A stretch of DNA of 64,000 bases from Symsagittifera roscoffensis (taxonomy: Eukaryota; Xenacoelomorpha; Acoela; Convolutidae): NCBI RefSeq assembly GCF_963678635.1, contig NC_087071.1:23262013-23326012 (forward strand). Direction: 5' to 3'. Shown one piece after another: positions 12,884 through 22,300 of this stretch. Position 1 is the stretch's first letter, and every line of letters starts with the position of its first letter. Below the pieces are notes generated by a model. The model made no database searches, had not been told where the DNA came from, and saw only the letters and a program-made list of their open reading frames with translations. A program made the translations under genes and the position numbers.

Positions 12884-13400
12884 CTGAATTTTATTCAGAA
12901 ATTCAAAACGTCCGATTTGTTTTATATAATCTATAACACGAAAATTCAAAAATTCGAAATACGGTCTAAAGCCAAACGTAGCCAAAAAATATCTTATGGC
13001 AAAATAAATGGAGTCAAAAACGTAAACTTGCCCCGCATCTTCAAAAAGTATGAACAAGGGAACGATAAACACACAATCATGAATAAACCATTTTTGCCTT
13101 AATACATTCATTATTTATATCTTTGTTTATTTCTATCTTTTTTGCACGTGTTTTCTCTTCAATTTTAGATTAGCTTTCAAATCAATCTAACCAAAACCAA
13201 ACATAATATTCTATCTAGCTTTACCAACATACGCGAAGGCAGATCGGTTTTTGTTAGTTGATAACGCGTGAAACGTTATATAATAGCTCTGGTTACGTAC
13301 AATTTATATAATTATACGTAAGTTTTGGTTATTTTTTCCCAGTTTTTTTTATTATTTTTGCTTTAAAAAGTCAACAAAGTAGTCAGGATTTCCTGTAATA

Positions 13401-16400
13401 ATGGGGGACCCAGTGGGGAATGCTTCGTTTGCAGCTGGAATGCCAGCGTGGGATACTAAGCCCCGTTATGTGCCGGGAGTGCTGGTGGGGAACTGGTACG
13501 AAGAGCGGAGGAGATACTCGAAGGATGCGATGAAACACAACAGCTCTTACAGGACGGATTACAATCCCTATTCAGGTAGATTAGGATATGTAGATTGTTC
13601 GGATATCTTAACCTAAATCATTATAAGGCTTTTTTTCCTCCCGACACTCCAACCTGAAAAACTTCTACAAGAACAATTTTCATTCACATTGTTTGGTTGT
13701 TCTATTGTTCTATTTTTTCTGCCTTTGTTTAAAAATGTCTAGGAAACTTCTCGAAACTTTGTTTTTTTAAACCAAATGACAGCAATTGTTAACTTAAAAC
13801 CTTTATTTCCGGAAACAAATGGCAAACAAATGCAAAAATTTTCTATTACAATTGTTTGTCATTTTTTTCCGGAAATAAAAGTCTTAAGTTAACTATTGGG
13901 CTCTTTTCCAGTTTCTCATCCCCTCGTAAAATTGCAAGATTAAGCTGATCAAAAATTGTTCACACGCCATTTGAATCCAAGAAAATGTTGTACGAATTTG
14001 TTCAACTGTTCACGCTGACACGTTTTGCTTATAACAAGAAAAGTAATTTTAAATAGACTGTCATATATCCAATTTCAGAAAAGGTCAAAGAGGGGAACTT
14101 GAAAAGAGCCAACTATTGCTGTCAATTTGGAAAAAAAAAGTTTTGGAGACATTGTTGCCATTTTGTTGCAATTGTTTGCCATTATTGGCAAATAATTGCA
14201 ACAAAATGATAAACAATTGCAACAAAAAGACAAATAATTGACTCATCGGTCGGATCTTCTCCACTTGTAAGTCTCTTTGAACGTTAGCATAATTTAATAC
14301 ATGATGATCAAACTAATAATTGTCAACAGAAGTGTTTTTCGTACCTTAAATCGTTACATCACACATAAAACAAGAAAAAATTGAAAATATGAAAGGTGGG
14401 GGAGTGTGGAAAAGAGCAGACTCTTGGTTATCAGGGCAAAATCTTGAACGTTCCGAATGCTTTTTAAGATTTGTGGAGTTGAGTGTGTTTAGAAATATTT
14501 CGAAATTGGAAGTCGTTATTAGTATCAAGTTTTTAGCAATATCAGTGACCTTGAGCAAATAAATTGGTCAAAAATGATAGTATAATTTTCACTAGATTTC
14601 CCTTAATTTCTATGTGCTCCAATGATTAAAAATATAGTTTCGGGCGTCAAAATGAAGTAGGTTGGTTACCTTCAATCAGATTCGGGCTCTTTTCCAGTTC
14701 CCCCCCTTTCAAACTCAATTCTGAAAAGTCTATTTAACGTTGTCACAATGCAATGAAATTTGGCGTGGTGAACAAATCGACAATTCTGAACAGATTTGTT
14801 CTTCATACTTTACAGCGTAACTTCACGCATTTAGCCGTAATAACACGTAAAACAAATATAAAACTCGTTATTTTGAAAGGGGGGGAACTGGAAAAGAGCC
14901 CAGATTCGTTGTCAACAATCTTAAATTTTCCAAACTGTCCCTAAAAACGCTTTTTTCTAAATTTTCGAAAAAAGTTCGACAAAATTTTCGATTTTTTTTC
15001 TGAAAATCCCTGCCTTCGAGAAAATTCTAGATTCGCTTCTGAGCTGATGTGTCTTATAATTCCGTTTTTTGATAAGATCGCCTGCAAAAACCACATTTTT
15101 CAAATTGGTTCAATAACTGTAGTTCGGCAATAACTATATATCATGCCGTATGCGTCTTGCACGCAAATTGCCGTAAGCATGTTTTTGAGACATTTCAATG
15201 TTGTAAATTAACGAACAGCTATAAATAGTGCCTGATTAATATGTTACAGGTGCGTCGCCGGACCATTTGGTGAGACGAGGGGCGGTGCACAAGGGGGACG
15301 GAATGGGCAAACAGCACTTGTTCGGACACCATGGTAAGAAGTACTCGAACAACCTCATCACCTGGTACGACCAAGAGTACAACGGCAGAGGACGACCCAA
15401 ATCACAGGTGACTAGAATTTAATTTGAACCAGGAAAACAGGTAAAATAATGTATATTTTATATCTTAAAGCAATTATGTAATTTGATACAAGTTTAAAAT
15501 GGTCGATTTATTTTCATGTTATAGATCTAGGCTCTCACTAGGCTCTCACACGTCTCCCCGCCGGCGAATTTTTACAAGTTAAATTTTCGTTAAAATTGGA
15601 TGTTATGTAAAATCGTAAACTGGCTGAGGAAAAAGTCGAAGTCTATGGCCAATCTTTGACCTTGAAGCAATTTTAAAGCACTATAATACTTTTAAAAACG
15701 CTACGGGTCTCTTATCGTTTCGAGTTAACTCGAGTTTTAAACGAGTTTTAAACGTTAACGTTCACATCGTCTATTTATAATGAAAGAATAAAAATATTGG
15801 AACAAAAAAGCTGCTTTATTCGATTTTTATGTAATAACTTCTTCAAAAACCGCTTCTTATACCATTTTTTTTGTGACGAGAAAGGGAGTATAGAAGAGAA
15901 GTAAGAAAAACCATTTTACAACTCTGAAAAATTGACTCGACCGACAAAAATAGATTTTGTTCGTGAAACATTAATATTACAAAAACTACATGATAAATTT
16001 CGAAATCAGTTGATATTGGCGGAAGTTCCAATCGTTGAAAAACACAGATGAGGGAGCTGCAGTAAAAAGAGAGAGCAAAACATTTTTAAAATTTTGAAAA
16101 GAGATTTCTATTTGTTCACAGGGTCTACCCGAAGCACGCGAGTGGAAAGTGGGAACCCAGATGGCGTGGGTTCCAGAGAAGTCGGACTTCCCCATCTTTG
16201 GGGAGCCGACTAACTGGGGTCTGGCTCAAAGCAAAATAGCAGACTGGCACAAGGAGAACTGCAAAAGCGCAACTCAAACAGGCCAGACAGATTTCACGAC
16301 AACTCACAAGTATTTTTACGGAAAGGTTCCCGAGCAAACGAGAGTGGATAGATTCTACATTGGAAGGTCGTTGAACAAACAGAAATCAACTGTTTTGCCG

Positions 16401-16442
16401 ATTACGGAAAGAACAGTGAACGCAATGGCGACAGCAGCTTGA
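13401..16442 (+). CDS. Cilia- and flagella-associated protein 107 (CFAP107, C1orf158 family)
   Basis: Three exons: 13401-13575, 15250-15407 and 16122-16442, encoding 217 aa. Introns are bounded by CAG|GTAGAT...TTACAG, CAG|GTGACT...TTCACAG; phases 1 and 0 agree. Family landmarks appear in order: KPRYVPGVLVGNWYEERRRY near residue 18, YRTDYNPY near 50, HHGKKYSNNLITWYDQEYN near 86, and WVPEKSDFPIFGEPTNWGL near 125. These match the pattern I know for CFAP107, a microtubule inner protein that binds inside the doublet lumen of motile cilia. The ATG is chosen because it opens the exon after an A/T-rich leader and gives the expected family N-terminus. The exons are far more GC-rich than the surrounding DNA. 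Intron 1 is loaded with MITEs. No poly(A) signal is obvious close to the stop. Length is near the vertebrate protein (about 190-200 aa, from memory) with a slightly longer tail. Confidence 0.87.
13783..13897. mobile_element. Palindromic MITE in CFAP107 intron 1
   Basis: Two arms of about 42 bp (starting GTTAACTTAAAACCTTTATT at 13788 and ending with the near-complement at 13893) are inverted with only a few mismatches around a short centre. The whole 106-115 bp unit can form one long hairpin. Non-coding. Confidence 0.6.
13899..14110. mobile_element. MITE, GGCTCTTTTCC family, copy A
   Basis: A 212-bp unit has inverted ends GGCTCTTTTCC and GGAAAAGAGCC. It is flanked by the identical 8-bp sequence AACTATTG at 13891-13898 and 14111-14118. 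An 8-bp duplication is typical of hAT-like and some other DNA transposons (P, Merlin). Non-coding. Confidence 0.75.
14161..14206. other. Near-perfect hairpin
   Basis: Arms TTTTGTTGCAATTGTTTGCC(A) and the complement differ at one position around a 4-nt loop (TTAT). It is followed by more copies of CAATTGCAACAA. This looks like the core of another small palindromic element in CFAP107 intron 1. Confidence 0.55.
14250..14422. mobile_element. Degenerate MITE, GGCTCTTTTCC family, copy C
   Basis: The left end (CGGATCTTCTCCACTT) and right end (GTGGAAAAGAGCAG) are mutated forms of the copy A and B termini, and the subterminal GAAAGGTGGGGG matches. No target duplication remains. Confidence 0.4.
14685..14900. 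mobile_element. MITE, GGCTCTTTTCC family, copy B
   Basis: A 216-bp unit with inverted ends GGCTCTTTTCCAGTTCCCCC and the complement. Both flanks carry the identical 8-mer CAGATTCG (14677-14684 and 14901-14908). This independently repeats the 8-bp duplication of copy A and fixes the element's exact boundaries. Confidence 0.78.
14935..15060. mobile_element. hAT-like relic, 3' part
   Basis: The stretch AAAGTTCGACAAAA...GAGAAAATTCTAGATTCGC matches the right end of the better preserved element at 35643-36071. Only about 125 bp remain. Confidence 0.45.
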
Positions 16443-17300
16443 TGCAAGAAACAAACTTTAAAAAATGTCCGAAATCAATTAACAGTTGTTCAATGATCTG
16501 TAATGCTAGTAAATATTTCATAATGAACGTTTCCAAGAGTTCGTTGATAAAAGCAGATTGATGCTATCAGTTTGTTAGATAGACACGGCGTTGAGGATTT
16601 CCACATCTGAATCTGAGTTCAAAGAGTTTAAAATCAGACGCAGGTATAAATTACACATCGAGTAAGAAAAACCACTGCTTCAGGGTACTACACGTGCTAA
16701 TTTTGCCTATCTAGTTCAATCTCAAGTTCGATTCCTTTTTAATGCGAAAGTATTTGGAAAATCTTAATTAGGTTGTAAAATCAGCTCAAAGAAATCTCGA
16801 TTATCACCTAACTATAATCTCTTGAAGCCAGCAAAAAAAAACTGGAAACTCAACTAAAGTTATTTTCACGTTTTTTTATTGGCCCATTAAAAAATTTTCA
16901 TGGGCAGTTTTCTAGCATTTAGTTGATTTAACACAAAAAAATAACTAACCGTTTTCTGTATACATGATAGTTGTACGACGCAATAACTCAGCCTATGACC
17001 GTGTTGAGCCCGAAACTTCTTTTTCAGGAGCATTTGGTGAAAAAAAAAAGTTCGTTTAATTGAACTTAAATTGTACAGGCAGAATTTCATTGAACTTTTT
17101 GAATCATTGCGAAACTACGTATCGTTGCAAGCTTGCCATTCCATTTCAACCAAGTTCAACTTATTGCAATATCGTGTATGACTCAGTGTTTGCTGCCTAA
17201 ACAAAATTAGGCATCAAAATTGAGATACAATTACTGAGTGACGACCCGTGATTTTGCATTCGTTTCAAGCATTTTTTTTTAAATTTTTCTTTCTGGTATT
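16443..17300. other. 3' flank of CFAP107, nothing recognised
   Basis: AT-rich sequence after the CFAP107 stop. No clean AATAAA signal was seen near the stop, and no coding frame stands out. Confidence 0.4.
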
Positions 17301-17302
17301 CG

Positions 17303-17796
17303 TTCCGACTTTCGTAAAGAAAGTAACGGAATATCTGTGCTCGGGTGGGTTTTGCTGTTTTCAGACAAATTTCGATTTTTTTATCATTCAAAAACTATTT
17401 TTTGTCTTGAGCTTAAATTTGAAAAGATATTTCACCTTTGATTACTTTTCGTTAAGTTATTAGGGTTTAAAGATTGCCATTCTGGCCAATTTGGGACAGT
17501 TAACGCGCGATATACTTTGCTCTACTAACGCGTCAGCGGAGAATTATTCCGACTTAGAAATCGTTCCAAATGTGTTCAGGAAAGCCAATATTCTAACTCT
17601 GATTTTTTAATAGGAGCAAAATCTTTCTCTTAGAACTTAAAATGGTGTGTGGGGGGATGTTTTTACAAAAAATCTCAATTTCTTTTTTTTCAAAAATTTA
17701 ATTTTATTGCATTTATTTTTTCATGTTATTACTGCTCCAAAGACTTTAAAAGAAGTCGGAACATTCAGGGCTTCGCCCTGATACGAGCAGCCTTGT
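17303..17796 (+). mobile_element. Hairpin-ended element family, copy 1 (full)
   Basis: About 490 bp. One end has the short palindrome ACTTTCGTAA-GAAAGT followed by CGGAATAT.TGTGCTCG. The other has CAGGGCTTCGCCCTG followed by ATACGAGCAGCCTTG. Shared internal blocks are GTTTAAAGATTGCCAT, TTAACGCGCGATATA, and the GTGTGGGGGGATG run before the 3' hairpin. No terminal inverted repeat and no coding frame. Helitron-like non-autonomous elements are one possibility, because of the 3' hairpin and a 5' TC, but the canonical CTRR end is missing. Confidence 0.6.
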
Positions 17797-17944
17797 TTGT
17801 ATTTTGCTTATCGTTGTTCAAGCTGTAAATATTGACTCGCGCACACTTTTTCACCAAATCCTCGCAAACTACGTACTAAACCAATCACCACATTTGTTTT
17901 TTTTTTCATAGCCAATATTTTCTAAAGGCCTATAAAATAGAACA

Positions 17945-18455
17945 AGAACGCTTGTATCAGGGCGGAGCCCTGAATGTTACCACTACCTTTTAAAATTTAT
18001 GGAGGAGTAATAACATTTATAAAATTAATCGTAAAGAAAAAAAATTTTAAAATTTGAAAATTTTTATCGAATCATCCCCCACACGCTATATAAAAAGAAA
18101 AGCATAGATTTCTCTCCTTGTCACAAATTAGTTATGGCAAATAAGCCTCTTTCAACCAATTTGGATCGATTTCTAAGACGGATTAAATCTTCGCTTACGT
18201 ATTAATAGCACAAATTATATATCACACGTTAATTATCCTAAATTGGTCAAAATGGCAATCTTTAAACCCCCAAAAATTTACAAAAAATAATCACTGGTAA
18301 ACTATCTTTTCAAATCTAAGCTCAAGACACAAGACAACAATACCTTTTGAATGATATAAAAAAACTTGTCAAAAATGGCTATTTAAAAATTCGAAGCTTG
18401 TCTGAAGAAAAAAAACCACCCCGAGCACAAATATTCCGTAAACTTTGTTAATATT
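17945..18455 (-). mobile_element. Hairpin-ended element family, copy 2 (inverted)
   Basis: Reads as the reverse complement of copy 1: the CAGGGCGGAGCCCTG hairpin comes first near 17960 and CCGAGCACAAATATTCCGT lies at the far end. Same internal landmarks in reverse order. Confidence 0.6.
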
Positions 18456-18775
18456 TTTCGTAAAGTTATGGGGGCTTAAAGATTATCATTTTGACCATTT
18501 TTGGACAACTAATGCTATTAATGCGTCAGCGGAGGTTTAATCCGTCTCGGCAATCGATCCAAATTGGTTGACAGATGCTTATTTGCCATAATTGATTTGT
18601 GACAAGGAGAGAAATCTATCATTTGGGGGATTGATTTTCAAAAAAACTTTCAATTTTTATTTTTTTTTCTTTTTATTTTATTACATTTATTTTTTTCATG
18701 TTATTTTTTGCTGCATAGACCGTATGAGGCAGTCGGAACATTCAGGGCTTCGCCCTGATACGAGCAGTCTTGTAA
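18456..18775 (+). mobile_element. Hairpin-ended element family, copy 3 (5'-truncated)
   Basis: Starts inside the family consensus (GTAAAGTTATGGGGGCTTAAAG) and ends with CAGGGCTTCGCCCTG and ATACGAGCAGTCTTG. Confidence 0.55.
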
Positions 18776-18935
18776 TTGATTCGTTAATAGGAGCAAAATC
18801 TATCACTTTGTACTTAATGTGGCGTGTGGGGGGGATGTTTTCACAAAAAAATCAATTTTTTTTTTCAATTTTAATTTTTGTTACATTTAAATTTTTCATG
18901 TTCTTGCTGCTCCTCAGACTTTAAATGGCAGTCGG
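18776..18935 (+). mobile_element. Hairpin-ended element family, copy 4 (fragment)
   Basis: Only the GCGTGTGGGGGGGATG block and the CAGACTTTAAATGGCAGTCGG block remain. The copy is broken just before the terminal hairpin, where a hAT-like relic begins. Confidence 0.45.
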
Positions 18936-19192
18936 GCAGGCAAAATATTGAAAAAAAAAAACAGGCCAAAAAGGTGTTTTTAGGCAGTTTTTGGAAACTT
19001 TTGACCAAAAAATTGCGTTTTTTCGGAGCGCGCTCCCCCCTCAAAATTAGTATATGTTGGCGCCAAAGGCTCTCTTAGAAAAATTTTAGGGTCGTCACCA
19101 AAGTAATACAAAGGGGGCTCTTTGAGTCGGCAGGGGGTCGAATCCCTGAGGGGGGATAGGGGCGTCCGAAACCCCCCCTAAATCCGCCCCTG
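18936..19192 (-). mobile_element. hAT-like relic (reverse orientation)
   Basis: Shares with 35643-36071 the blocks CGGAGCGCGCTCCCC, GGCGCCAAAGG and GTCGGCAGG, and ends with AATCCGCCCCTG, the complement of a CAGGGGCGGATT terminus typical of hAT-type ends. The other end is truncated. Confidence 0.5.
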
Positions 19193-19339
19193 AATTGTAT
19201 GATAAATGTTTTTCGTGTATGGAGGTCATAACAAGAGCGCAAAACAGCGAGATTGTTGTTCGACTGAACTCATTCACTTTAATTGATGCATAGTATTCAA
19301 CGAATGACATACTATAATAATCTTTTTACAAGGAATGTT

Positions 19340-22300
19340 TTAGAACACTGAATGTCTCTTCGGACTCGCTCTCTGACTCATAGGGACAGTAGCAGTGGTC
19401 ACTTTAGAAGATCTTCTGTTACCCGCTTGACCCTTTGACGAGCCCCGTCTGGCAGTCGGAGAGACCTAAGATCAACGAAAACGAAAAGACAGTACAGTAC
19501 AAGGCTTGTTCTTGAAGCTTTTGAGAATGTTATTCACAAAAACAAATTGGCGTTACATGTCTGATAAGTGAGTCTAAACAAATTATTACCAAACCTGTGT
19601 TATCCAATTTTTTAATGGTTACCTCTATTAAAAAGAGACCCAGATTCAATTTTGCACCGATTTGACATTTTTGTTGAGATAATCATACCTTAATGAATGC
19701 CCTTAAAATGGATGCCCTTTAACAAGTTGAAGAGCCAGAATTAATTGAAAAGAGCCATCTGTCAATTTTCAGCAACTTTAGCATGCAAGTTTAAGCTTCT
19801 GTGAGCTTGAGACATACCTTCTGTTTGAGAAGTTAGCTTTTGCATTCAAAAGTTGTCTGAAATAGGTTATTTGCTATTTTTATATTTTTATCTGATCCAA
19901 CTTCTTGCCTTTTTTATACCACAGCCTGGCCAAATTCGGTGGAAATAGTGAAACCACTTGAAAACTCCAGACGCAAAAAAACGGCCTTGAGTCGCTAAAA
20001 GAGCTCACTCAACAAAATAACTCAGCCATGGATGTGGAAAAAATTAGAAACCGACTGTTTTTTGACAGGCTGGATAGTCTTTCATTGATCCTCTGCGAAT
20101 CGCAGAAATCTCAATTTCTAATTAATTTATTACTAAAATGTGAGTTTAGTTACTTTAGGTGGAACTGGACTGCTGGTTTCCCGAATTTGAGGCTTGGGGC
20201 TGGATTTGCCGCCTTCTGAGTGGAATTGAAAATGAGGGAAGATTTTTTCCACTGGCTCCGATAGGCATAACCTATAAGAAAAACCACAACATTTAACTTT
20301 AGTCAGAAAAGATTCTGTTTTTTATGGAAAATGGGAAAAAGTGAAAAGTATGAGGCAAAAATTAAATGATTAAAAAAATTTTTTCTCTTAGCTACGAAAT
20401 AAAGCTATACAAAAATACCACATTTTAAGAAAAAGGAAAAAAAAACATTTATTAAAAGAAGCATTAATTGACTTGAAAGAACTTTTCTCTGGGCAACGAA
20501 ATAAGCATTGAAAATAATTAAATGATTGTGGTTTGCGGACTTAGCAGTTATATATGTATACTAAAAACTTTATAAAGCTCTCCATTTAGATTTATGTTTC
20601 CAATTATTTAAAAATATGTTGAAAAACCTTATCGAGTGATTATTTTCTTTGTACACATTCGGGCTCGGCTCTGGACTTTTGAGTCCTGATCTGGACCCTG
20701 TCGACTCTTCCCTGGGACTGCACACAATCGGAATGTAGGTTGCTCCTCTTTCTAGAAGCTGAACACTTCTGTCGTACAATTTTCTAAAACACGATTTGAT
20801 TGTTTGTTTTCAGCCTGTTCCTTTTGTTTTATCAAAAAATTGTCTGTAGTAATTAATTTTAGAGCAAAGTTAAGTTTCTGATGTTTAAAAACAGCAGCTC
20901 GAAAACTCAAGTTATTGTTTTGAACAGATTTTTGGATATCCACTGTCTCGGAAAAACCATTGTTCAGTTTTTTTGCTTCTACAAGTCAATTTTTTTAGGC
21001 TTTCAAAGTCGCTCAAATATAAAGCCCCCGACGACGGCAGAAAGTGTTTAGTTCAGTCATATCTTCAAAGTAGTGGGCAAAGTCTAAAACTATCTGAAGA
21101 CTAAGTCGCAATAATAGTGTGAAAGTTAGTCTGAAAATAGCCACAAACAAAGACAAGACAGTTTGGTTGCTGACGTGGAAGCTAAGCATGACCTCAAACA
21201 ACCATCCGATAAATTATCTATTGAAGATAAGGTTATTGCTAACTTTTGCGGTGACATCACAAGGAGTAAGCCTAAAAATTAAGATAAAGAAAAGAAAACA
21301 CAATAAAAATTGTTCTTTAGCTTTTTATACGTTAATTGCTAAGTTCTGAGTAGTGACATCAAAAGGAGTAAGCCTAAAAATTAAGGAGATAAAGAAAAGA
21401 AAACACAATAAAAATCGTTCTATAGCTTTTTATACGTTAATTGCTAAGTTCTGAGTAGTGACATCAAAAGGAGTAAGCCTAAAAATTAAGGAGATAAAGA
21501 AAAGAAAACACAATAAAAATCGTTCTATAGCTTTTTATACGTTAATTGCTAAGTTCTGAGTAGTGACATCACAATGAGTAAGCCTAAAAGTTCAGAAGAT
21601 AGACAAAAAAGAACTGACAAAAAAAACTTTTATAGCTTTTTATAGGTTGTTAAGGTTTGAGAATATTTTATCACAACGAGGAAGCCTAAAAGTTCAGAAG
21701 ATAATGAAAAAGAACTAAATAAAAAAAAATTTCATAACTTTTTATAGGTTGCTAAGTTTTTAGAACATGACGCATTAATAGGAGTAAGCTTAAAAGTTCA
21801 GAACATAAAGTGAAAAGAACAAAAAAGCTTTGAAACCTTATGAGACGCAATCTTTTGTTATGTTGGAACACGTACTGCTTACCCGCACCGAGCGCCCATG
21901 GATTAAAATCGATTATATTGTAACTATAAAATTGCAAATCAATCGATTATGATTTATTAAAACAGGATTAAAATCCTTGTACTTCTTATGTCAATATAAT
22001 CCATTATAAACTATTATAATCTATTATGATCCATTTAAAATGAACTATAATCCTCAGATTTTTCATATCAATATAGTCCATTATAATCGATTATATTCGA
22101 TTTCAATGGATTTTTTAGAGAGGTTAAACATGAAATGAAATTTAAAACTTTTTTCAAGGTTATCTCAATTTCCTGTGCAGAGAAACTGCTACGTTTTACG
22201 TTTCATAAAATGTTACATTTCACATTAAAATTTACATATTTTTCTGGGGGGTGGGGGGTGTTTATTGGTAGACTTTGGGGGAGGGGTTAACGATTGACCC

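Noticed and set aside
20752-20943. 63-codon minus-strand frame overlapping exon 2 of the CXorf65-like gene
   Set aside because: Reads through the exon 2 acceptor in another frame. Composition is AT-driven, and the alternative frame gives phase-consistent splicing and the family motif.
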